In this document: piece after piece, positions 9,916-16,197 of the stretch
Numbering within the stretch: position 1 is the stretch's first letter
Layout of the letters: each line of letters opens with the position of its first letter
From: an uncultured Pelagibacteraceae bacterium
Lineage (GTDB): Bacteria; Pseudomonadota; Alphaproteobacteria; Pelagibacterales; Pelagibacteraceae
Length of the DNA: 64,000 nucleotides
NCBI GenBank assembly: GCA_902598125.1
Contig: CACKAJ010000003.1
Coordinates: 103,590-167,589 of the forward strand
Reading direction: 5' to 3'
Program-made: the position numbers and the translations under genes
Notes under the pieces: model-generated
The model's input: the letters and a program-made list of their open reading frames with translations, nothing else
Databases searched by the model: none
What the model was told of the DNA's origin: nothing

Positions 9916-10623
9916 ATGAAGATAAAATTTGACCTTTCACCGAATTACTCCAAAAAAAAAAGAGTTAAAAAAAATATCAAATTTGTAATAATACATTACA
10001 CAGGAATGCAATCAGAAATTGAATCATTAAATAGACTTAAAGACCCTAAAGCCAAAGTAAGTTGTCATTATTTAATTAATAGAAAGGGTATGATAATTCA
10101 GATGGTAAAAGAGAAATATATTGCCTGGCATGCTGGAAAGTCTAGATGGAAAAACTATAAAAATCTCAATTCTTATTCTATAGGCATTGAGTTAGTAAAC
10201 AAAGGACATGAATATGGATATCAAAATTTTACAAATAAACAGATTAGCGCCCTTTTACAATTATGTAAAAAATTAAAGAAAAAATATGCTTTGAAACAAA
10301 TCAATTTTTTAGGGCATTCTGATATTTCACCTCTTAGAAAAGCTGACCCTGGAGAGAAATTTCCTTGGAAAAAATTATATAAAAATAACATAGGAAGTTG
10401 GTATAAAAAGCTTGATAGAATTCCAAATAAATTTATGAAAGAAAAAAATAATCTATTTTTCAAAAATTTACATAAACTTGGGTATAGATATTTTAGTCTT
10501 TCTAAAAAAAGTAAAACGGATTCGAGATTAATTAAATCATTTCAACAGCATTTCTTACCTAACAATGTTACTGGAAAAATAGACGAAAAAACCTTTAAAA
10601 TAAGCCATTTTCTCATACAATAG
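9916..10623 (+). CDS. AmpD/AmiD-like N-acetylmuramoyl-L-alanine amidase
   Basis: Zinc amidase (Amidase_2 fold) cleaving the bond between N-acetylmuramic acid and L-Ala of muropeptides. Zinc-site motifs: FVIIHYTGM (first His, about 29) and NFLGHSDISPLRKADPGEKF (second His and the Asp/Lys region, about 130-150). SCHYLINRKG and the IGIELVN core match the fold. The last 50 residues resemble a short peptidoglycan-binding domain (SRLIKSFQQHF.. VTGKID). No signal peptide is visible, so it should act in the cytoplasm in wall recycling, consistent with AmpD more than AmiD. 235 aa. Next to rnpB and the dcw cluster. Confidence 0.88.
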   Translation: MKIKFDLSPNYSKKKRVKKNIKFVIIHYTGMQSEIESLNRLKDPKAKVSCHYLINRKGMIIQMVKEKYIAWHAGKSRWKNYKNLNSYSIGIELVNKGHEYGYQNFTNKQISALLQLCKKLKKKYALKQINFLGHSDISPLRKADPGEKFPWKKLYKNNIGSWYKKLDRIPNKFMKEKNNLFFKNLHKLGYRYFSLSKKSKTDSRLIKSFQQHFLPNNVTGKIDEKTFKISHFLIQ

Positions 10624-10633
10624 TTTTAATTTC

Positions 10634-10662
10634 TTGATTGTTAACGATTAATTAAATAATGT
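10634..10662 (+). promoter_or_regulatory. possible promoter of rnpB
   Basis: TTGATT followed by an AT-rich spacer and AATAAT (15-nt spacing) or TAATGT (17-nt spacing), ending just before the 5' stem of RNase P RNA. The -35 is good, the -10 mediocre. Confidence 0.35.
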
Positions 10663-10668
10663 ACACGT

Positions 10669-11024
10669 GCCAGATAGTTGGATAGTCGCTATTATTTTTT
10701 TAATAGAGGAAAGTCCGGGCTCCATAAAGACACAGTGCCAGTTAATGACTGGCGAGGGTGACTTCAGGGATAGTGCCACAGAAAAAAAACCGCCTAATCA
10801 AGGCAAGGGTGAAACGGCGAGGTAAGAGCTCACCGGTTTTTTGGTAACAAAAAACGCATGGCAAACCCCACTGGGAGCAAGGTTAAATAGAGAAGGCATT
10901 GTGTTAATGCACTAAAAACAGTCTTTAGTTAGTCTTCTGGGTTAACCGCTTGAGCTTAAATGCGAATTTAAGCCTAGAGAAATGACATCTTCAATGACAG
11001 AACCCGGCTTACAGATTATCTGGC
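10669..11024 (+). ncRNA. rnpB: RNase P RNA (bacterial class A)
   Basis: Catalytic RNA that trims the 5' leader of pre-tRNAs. The conserved core is unmistakable: GAGGAAAGTCCGGGCTCC near the 5' end, GGGTGAAACGGCGAGGTAAGAGCTCACCG in the middle, and ACAGAACCCGGCTTACAG near the 3' end (the two halves of P4). The ends are set by the P1 helix, GCCAGATAG near 10669 pairing with TTATCTGGC ending near 11024. About 356 nt, normal size. Exact ends are good to a few bases. No obvious intrinsic terminator follows, so some read-through into the mraZ leader is possible. Confidence 0.95.
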
Positions 11025-11078
11025 AATAATCACTAAAACAATGTTCATCTTTTGTACTAAAAGCAAAATATAAAATTA

Positions 11079-11106
11079 TTGACTAATTTATAAAAACCCA
11101 TACTAT
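11079..11106 (+). promoter_or_regulatory. promoter of the mraZ-ftsZ (dcw) operon
   Basis: TTGACT (11079-11084), 16-nt spacer, TACTAT (11101-11106): a good sigma-70 promoter upstream of mraZ. The -10 lies within the MraZ box array, so a bound MraZ would block it. Predicted start near 11113, giving a leader of about 60 nt before mraZ. Confidence 0.6.
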
Positions 11107-11120
11107 CCCAATTAATCCCA
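11096..11120 (-). promoter_or_regulatory. MraZ operator: three TGGGN boxes with 5-nt spacers
   Basis: The minus strand reads TGGGA-ttaat-TGGGA-tagta-TGGGT, three repeats in exact 10-nt phase. This is the known MraZ site design (TGGGN repeats spaced by 5 nt) described for E. coli. The boxes span the -10 and the predicted transcription start of mraZ, a position expected for autorepression. Seen directly; binding is inferred. Confidence 0.75.
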
Positions 11121-11121
11121 T

Positions 11122-11239
11122 AAAGGAGGGTTTGTTGAAAAATTTAATTTTGAAAAGGTTTTTATTTAAGAATGTTTCTATCAAGTTACGAAAACAAACT
11201 AGACAAGAAAGGACGTGTCTCAGTGCCAGCTACATTTAG
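11122..11239 (+). promoter_or_regulatory. strong Shine-Dalgarno and candidate leader ORF overlapping mraZ
   Basis: AAAGGAGG (11122-11129) is a near-perfect anti-SD match, yet it lies about 42 nt before the mraZ ATG. Five nt after it a TTG (11135) opens a 34-codon frame (LKNLILKRFLFKNVS...) ending at TAG 11237-11239, inside mraZ in another frame. It could be a leader peptide coupling or damping mraZ translation. Whether it is translated is unknown. Confidence 0.3.
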
Positions 11240-11636
11240 ATCCCATTTAAATTCGATGGGTTATAATGGTTTTATAAGCTACCCCTCTTTTAATCACTCA
11301 GCACTTGAAGCATGTTCTCAAGATAGAATAGAAAGACTCTCAAACACTATAGACTCACTTAATCCTTTCGAGGACAAAAGAGATTATTTTGCAACTTCAG
11401 TCCTATCAGAAAGCGAGAATTTGCAATTTGATACTGAAGGCAGAGTTTCTTTTTCTGAAAAATTACTCAGTCATGCAAAAATAAAAAATAATATTTTATT
11501 TGTTGGTCTTGGAAAAACTTTCCAAATTTGGGAACCTAAATATTTCGAAAAATTTAAATTAGTTGCTAGAAAAAAAGCTTACCAAAATAGATCAAATCTT
11601 AAATGGGAGAATAAACAGAAGGGAGAGCAATCATGA
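11172..11636 (+). CDS. mraZ: MraZ transcriptional regulator of the dcw cluster
   Basis: AbrB-like double-SpoVT domain protein forming a ring that binds repeat boxes at its own promoter and represses the division/wall operon. N-terminus MFLSSYENKLDKKGRVSVPA is textbook; the second half repeats the pattern (LQFDTEGRVSFSEKLL), giving the two tandem beta domains. 154 aa, usual length. The ATG start is set by homology, although its own ribosome site (AAAAGG) is weak and distant. Its stop overlaps the ftsZ start (ATGA), so ftsZ translation should be coupled to it. Confidence 0.95.
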   Translation: MFLSSYENKLDKKGRVSVPATFRSHLNSMGYNGFISYPSFNHSALEACSQDRIERLSNTIDSLNPFEDKRDYFATSVLSESENLQFDTEGRVSFSEKLLSHAKIKNNILFVGLGKTFQIWEPKYFEKFKLVARKKAYQNRSNLKWENKQKGEQS

Positions 11637-13141
11637 GTATAAATATTGGAGGAGGAGAATTGAAAGAATTGAAACCTAGAATACTTGTTTTGGGAGTCGG
11701 TGGCGCTGGTGGTAATGCTATAAATGCAATGATTGAGTCTGGTATGGAAGGAGTTGAATTTGTTGCAGTAAATACTGACGCTCAAGATTTAAAAATGAGT
11801 AAAGCTCACGCAAAAATACAAATAGGAATGAATTTGACTAAAGGCTTAGGAGCGGGAGCAAAGCATGATATTGGACAAGCTGCTGCTGACGAGTCTTTAA
11901 ATGAAATTATAAGTTATATGCAAGGAGCAAATATGGTGTTTATTACTTCAGGCATGGGTGGAGGCACAGGTACAGGTGCATCTCATGTGATAGCTAGAGC
12001 AGCTAGAGAATTAAACATTTTAACTGTTGGTGTTACTACTTTACCTTTTTCGTATGAGGGGCCTAAAAGAATGAGAAGAGCAGTTGAAGGACTGGAAGAG
12101 TTTAAAAAACATTTAGATACAGTTATCGTTGTACCAAATCAAAATCTTTTTAAGATTGCTAGTGAAACTACAACTTTTGAACAGTCATTTAATTTATCTA
12201 ATAACGTTTTAAAGCACGGGGTACAAAGTGTCACTGATTTAATGGTGAGGCCAGGTATGATAAATTTAGATTTTGCTGATGTTGAAACAGTAATGAGTTC
12301 AATGGGTAAAGCCATGATGGGTACTGGAGAAGCTGAAGGTGAAAATAGAGCTATGGAAGCCACAGAGATGGCTCTTAACAATCCACTAATTGATGAATAT
12401 TCATTACAAGGAGCGAAAGGTTTATTAATTAATATCACTGGTGGAAATGATCTTACATTATTTGAAGTTGATCAATCAGTTAACAAGATAAGAGCAGAAG
12501 TTGATCCAGAAGCAGAGTTGATATTTGGAGCAATCAAAGATGAAAATATGACTGGTAAAATTAGAGTTTCTGTGGTGGCTACGGCTCTTGATGGCCATAA
12601 AACAGAAAACAAAACAGTCTTGAATATGGTATCACGAATTCAAAATAGAAATACCGGGTATTCAGAAAACTTATTTTCTCATAACAAGAGAGTAGAGAGT
12701 AACACTCTTAGTTCTATCGATGGAGCTACTGCTCTTAAGCTAGATGAGAGTTTTGAAATAGATGAAGAACAAAATAATTCATTAAATAATTATGAACATA
12801 AATCTGAAGAAAATAATATACCAAGAACGTCAAACGAAGCACATTACGTAGCTGATGATAATGTTGCAGGTAGTATTCCATCTGGAGTTTCTATTGAAAG
12901 TGCATCATACATAGAAAATAATAACATTGAGGAAAATGAAGCTCAATTTCCAATCTCAGAAAAAAGTGATGATGAGCACACACCTAAATTATTTTCTGAA
13001 GACCAAAGTAATGAGGTCGATGCAAATATTCCAGAAGATAGAGAAAAAACAGATGATGTATCTGAACAGCTTTTTGAACAAGACGTAAATGAAGAAGAAG
13101 ATTTTGAAATACCAGCATTTTTAAGAAAACAAAAGTTTTAA
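11633..13141 (+). CDS. ftsZ: cell division GTPase FtsZ
   Basis: Tubulin-like protein that polymerises into the Z ring. GTP-binding signature SGMGGGTGTGASH near 104-116, T1 loop VGGAGGNAINAM near 21-32, and catalytic T7 loop NLDFADVETV near 206-216. A long acidic linker (about 345-490) ends in the conserved anchor peptide DFEIPAFLRKQ, the site bound by FtsA and others. 502 aa, typical for alphaproteobacteria. Start ATG overlaps the mraZ stop; GGGAG lies 5' of it. Unusual placement between mraZ and rsmH instead of after ftsA; no second copy in the window. Confidence 0.98.
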   Translation: MSINIGGGELKELKPRILVLGVGGAGGNAINAMIESGMEGVEFVAVNTDAQDLKMSKAHAKIQIGMNLTKGLGAGAKHDIGQAAADESLNEIISYMQGANMVFITSGMGGGTGTGASHVIARAARELNILTVGVTTLPFSYEGPKRMRRAVEGLEEFKKHLDTVIVVPNQNLFKIASETTTFEQSFNLSNNVLKHGVQSVTDLMVRPGMINLDFADVETVMSSMGKAMMGTGEAEGENRAMEATEMALNNPLIDEYSLQGAKGLLINITGGNDLTLFEVDQSVNKIRAEVDPEAELIFGAIKDENMTGKIRVSVVATALDGHKTENKTVLNMVSRIQNRNTGYSENLFSHNKRVESNTLSSIDGATALKLDESFEIDEEQNNSLNNYEHKSEENNIPRTSNEAHYVADDNVAGSIPSGVSIESASYIENNNIEENEAQFPISEKSDDEHTPKLFSEDQSNEVDANIPEDREKTDDVSEQLFEQDVNEEEDFEIPAFLRKQKF

Positions 13142-13159
13142 TGATTCACAATTGTATTA

Positions 13160-14170
13160 ATGGAAAAACAAATCTCATCACTGGAACCCTCCCATTTTCC
13201 AGTGATGCTGGATGAGGTAATAAAAATATCCTCTCCCTCAGCTAAAGGAAAATATATTGATTGTACTTTTGGAGGAGGAGGTTACTCAAAAGAAATTCTA
13301 AAGTTTCCCGAAACGCATGTTGAAGCATTCGATAGAGATGAAAAAGCACTTAAAATTTCCAAAAAATTTGAGAAAAAATTCCCTCATAGATTTAAGTTTC
13401 ACCATAATAGATTCAGTAAATTAGATAAAGTTTTAAAAGGAAGCGCTGATGCAATAATTTTTGACTTGGGACTGTCATCTATTCAGTTAGACGATCATGA
13501 CAGAGGTTTCTCTTTTAAATCAAAAAAAAAATTAGACATGTCAATGGGTTTAAATGAATTTACAGCTTCTGATGTAATTAATAATTTAAGTGAAACAAAT
13601 TTAAGATCAATTATAAAAATTTTAGGTGATGAAAAAGAAGCCTCAATTATTGCAAAAAATATTGTTAAATTTAGAAAACTTAAAAAAATTATTTACACAA
13701 ATGATCTTGTCAAAATTATAGAAAAAAGTAAAAAAAAAATTTATAAAAAAAAGATAAATCCAAGCACCAAAACTTTCCAAGCACTTAGAATATTCGTAAA
13801 TAAAGAAATTACGGAATTAATTTACGGAATAATCAAAGCTACAAAATTTCTTAAACCTGGAGGGAAAATTTTAGTTATTAGTTTTCATTCTATAGAGGAT
13901 AAAATTGTAAAATATTTTTTTAATTTTTTTTCAAACAATAAATCTAGGTCATCTAGATATATACCAGACAATGAAGATATGAATATCCGGTTATTTGATA
14001 ATTATAAAAATAGAGTATTTAGGCCTACTAAAAATGAACTCGATAAAAATAATAGATCAAGATCTGCAAAACTTAGATTTGCGACACGAAGCAAAAGTGA
14101 ATTTGAATACCCTTATGAGTTGATCAAAAAATTTAAAAAATATTTAGACTTGGAGGATATTGATGTTTAA
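13160..14170 (+). CDS. rsmH: 16S rRNA (cytosine1402-N4)-methyltransferase
   Basis: MraW/RsmH methylates C1402 in the ribosomal P site. Motifs: HFPVMLDEVI at the start, IDCTFGGGGYSKEIL (SAM loop, about 32-46), FDLGLSSIQLDDHDRGFSF, SMGL, and near the end GGKILVISFHSIEDKIVKYFF. 336 aa, close to the usual 310-330. The C-terminus keeps the NNRSRSAKLRFATR motif. Eighteen nt after ftsZ; its first codons contain a perfect 11-bp inverted repeat (separate entry). It overlaps ftsL by 8 nt. Confidence 0.96.
   Translation: MEKQISSLEPSHFPVMLDEVIKISSPSAKGKYIDCTFGGGGYSKEILKFPETHVEAFDRDEKALKISKKFEKKFPHRFKFHHNRFSKLDKVLKGSADAIIFDLGLSSIQLDDHDRGFSFKSKKKLDMSMGLNEFTASDVINNLSETNLRSIIKILGDEKEASIIAKNIVKFRKLKKIIYTNDLVKIIEKSKKKIYKKKINPSTKTFQALRIFVNKEITELIYGIIKATKFLKPGGKILVISFHSIEDKIVKYFFNFFSNNKSRSSRYIPDNEDMNIRLFDNYKNRVFRPTKNELDKNNRSRSAKLRFATRSKSEFEYPYELIKKFKKYLDLEDIDV
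13176..13207 (+). repeat. perfect 11-bp inverted repeat at the start of rsmH
   Basis: CATCACTGGAA (13176-13186), 10-nt loop, TTCCAGTGATG (13197-13207). The arms are exact reverse complements. It starts 16 nt into rsmH and would fold in the mRNA just behind the start codon. No U-run follows, so it is not a simple intrinsic terminator. Possible roles are translational damping of rsmH or protection of the mraZ-ftsZ mRNA 3' end. Confidence 0.6.
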
Positions 14171-14501
14171 AAAAAAACTTCTTGTTTCTTCAGCCATTTT
14201 TATTTCGCTCTTGATAATTACTTCAATCATTAAAAATAAGACAAGATTTATTGAAAAAAATATTACAAGTTTAAGTAGCAAAGTTTTATTAAAAGAAAAA
14301 AATATTAATGAGGCTCAGCTTGAATTCTTTTATCTTACTTCACCGAAAGAACTTGAAAATAGATTAAGTTTAATTGGATTTGAGAATTATAAGCCGATCA
14401 AGTATTCAAATATTTATTTTAATATTTCAGACTTGATTGGTAATGAAACAACGATTTTAAGTTTAAATGATTTAAATGAAAAAAAAATACAAAAAAAATA
14501 A
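14163..14501 (+). CDS. ftsL: FtsL-like bitopic division protein
   Basis: Small divisome protein that with FtsB/FtsQ activates FtsW-FtsI. Called by position and architecture: short basic N-terminus, one membrane helix (LLVSSAIFISLLIITSII, about 5-22), then a helical segment likely to form a coiled coil (KNITSLSSKVLLKEKNINEAQLEF), and a short tail. Sequence identity to named FtsL proteins is weak, as is normal for this family. The track starts at a TTG (14160); the ATG at 14163, 6 nt after GGAGG, is the better start, giving 112 aa. Overlaps rsmH and ftsI. Confidence 0.75.
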   Translation: MFKKKLLVSSAIFISLLIITSIIKNKTRFIEKNITSLSSKVLLKEKNINEAQLEFFYLTSPKELENRLSLIGFENYKPIKYSNIYFNISDLIGNETTILSLNDLNEKKIQKK

Positions 14502-16197
14502 GAACAATAACCAAACGAGTTTTTATTTTGAAGATTTTTTAGAAACTAATAAAAAAACAAAAATATTAAAGAAACCAAATAACTTTCAAGACAGAATTTA
14601 TTTATTATTTTTTCTTTTTTTTTCACTAATTTTAATTTTCTCAATTAAAATAACTCATATTTCACTAAACAATAAAGATATTTTCAACTTGAAGGATCAG
14701 AATTCAAAATTCACACTATTGAGAAGGGATATAGTCGATCGAAACGATGTAATTATCTCTAGAAACATAAACACATTTCATGTTGGTGTTGACCCAAAAT
14801 TAATAAAAGATAAACAGAATTTTTTAATAAAACTAAGACTAAATTTTCCAGAAATTCAAATAGAAGAAATTAAAAAAAAAATATATGGCAAAAAATATTT
14901 CCGTTTAAAAACCAGAATTAATCAAGTTCAAAAAGAAAAATTTTGGGCTTTAGGAGAAAAAGGAATAAGATTTGAACCGTTTCAAGCAAGAATGTACACC
15001 CACGGCGATTTATTTAGTCATATAATTGGTCAAGTTGATTATGATAATTATGGTGTCTCTGGCTTAGAAAAATATTTTGATAGGGAGTTAAAAAAAAAGG
15101 AATTAATCCATCAACCTTTAAAACTTACCTTAGATAGTAATATTCAACATATTATAAAAAAAGAATTAAACAATGCTTTAGAAACTTTTAGAGCTACAGG
15201 TGGTGCAGCTCTCTTGATGGATGTAAATAACGGAGAAATATTATCTTTGGTTTCATTACCTAATTATAATATTAATAGAAGAATAACAATCAAAGATCAA
15301 AATTACATAAATAAAATTACAAAAGGTGTTTATGAACTTGGTTCAATTTTTAAAACTTTTACCGTTGCTTTAGCAATTGATCAAAAAATAGTACAGCCAG
15401 AAACTATTATTAAAAATATTCCAAAGAAAATTAAGTGTTCAATACATGAGATTACTGATATGAAAGAACATCCTGCAAATTTATCAGTCGAAGAAATATT
15501 AGTAAGATCATCTAATGTTGGCTCAGTCATTTTAGCAAAAAAAATAGGTGAGGAAAGATATAAAAATTTTATTGATAAAACAAAATTAACCAAAAATCCA
15601 ATTATTGAATTGGAAGAGGTTGGCGTTCCACATAAATTAAAATGGAATAGATGTAAATTAGAGACAATTTCATTTGGTCACGGAATAACAACAACGCCAC
15701 TCCAAGCAACTACATTGTATGCAAGTATGGTTAATGGCGGAAGATTAATCACACCTAGTTTTATTCAAAAGAATAATAAAAAAAATTCAGATAAAATAAT
15801 ATCTAGCAAAACAAGTAAACAAATCAGCGGTATTTTAAGACAAGTGGTGACTAGTAGAGAGGGCACCGCCAGTTTAGCCGATAAAAAAGGCTATCATGTT
15901 GGTGGAAAGACAGGTACAGCAGAAAGTTACGGTAATAGTAAAAAAAGAATAAATACTTTTATATCTATATTTCCATCTAATGAACCTAATTACACTTTAT
16001 TCTTGATGTTAGAAAATCCGAAAATAAATAAAGATCTTATTTACGATTATAGAGGAGTAAAGACTAAAGCGCCTTACAACACTTCTGGTTGGAATTCTGT
16101 TTATGTCGCGGGCAAAATAATAGAAAAAATTGGGCCAATTTTAGCCATAAATAATAAAGATTTTACTGATCAGTATGTTGTTGAAAAAATTAATTAA
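14476..16197 (+). CDS. ftsI: FtsI (PBP3), septal peptidoglycan transpeptidase
   Basis: Class B penicillin-binding protein that cross-links septal wall together with FtsW. Cytoplasmic tail rich in Lys/Asn, one membrane helix (IYLLFFLFFSLILIFSI, about 42-60), PBP dimer domain, then the transpeptidase domain with SxxK (GSIFKTF, about 290), SxN (SSNVG, about 345) and KTG (GGKTGTAES, about 478). 573 aa, normal. Overlaps ftsL by 26 nt and murEF by 23 nt. Confidence 0.96.
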   Translation: MKKKYKKNKNNNQTSFYFEDFLETNKKTKILKKPNNFQDRIYLLFFLFFSLILIFSIKITHISLNNKDIFNLKDQNSKFTLLRRDIVDRNDVIISRNINTFHVGVDPKLIKDKQNFLIKLRLNFPEIQIEEIKKKIYGKKYFRLKTRINQVQKEKFWALGEKGIRFEPFQARMYTHGDLFSHIIGQVDYDNYGVSGLEKYFDRELKKKELIHQPLKLTLDSNIQHIIKKELNNALETFRATGGAALLMDVNNGEILSLVSLPNYNINRRITIKDQNYINKITKGVYELGSIFKTFTVALAIDQKIVQPETIIKNIPKKIKCSIHEITDMKEHPANLSVEEILVRSSNVGSVILAKKIGEERYKNFIDKTKLTKNPIIELEEVGVPHKLKWNRCKLETISFGHGITTTPLQATTLYASMVNGGRLITPSFIQKNNKKNSDKIISSKTSKQISGILRQVVTSREGTASLADKKGYHVGGKTGTAESYGNSKKRINTFISIFPSNEPNYTLFLMLENPKINKDLIYDYRGVKTKAPYNTSGWNSVYVAGKIIEKIGPILAINNKDFTDQYVVEKIN

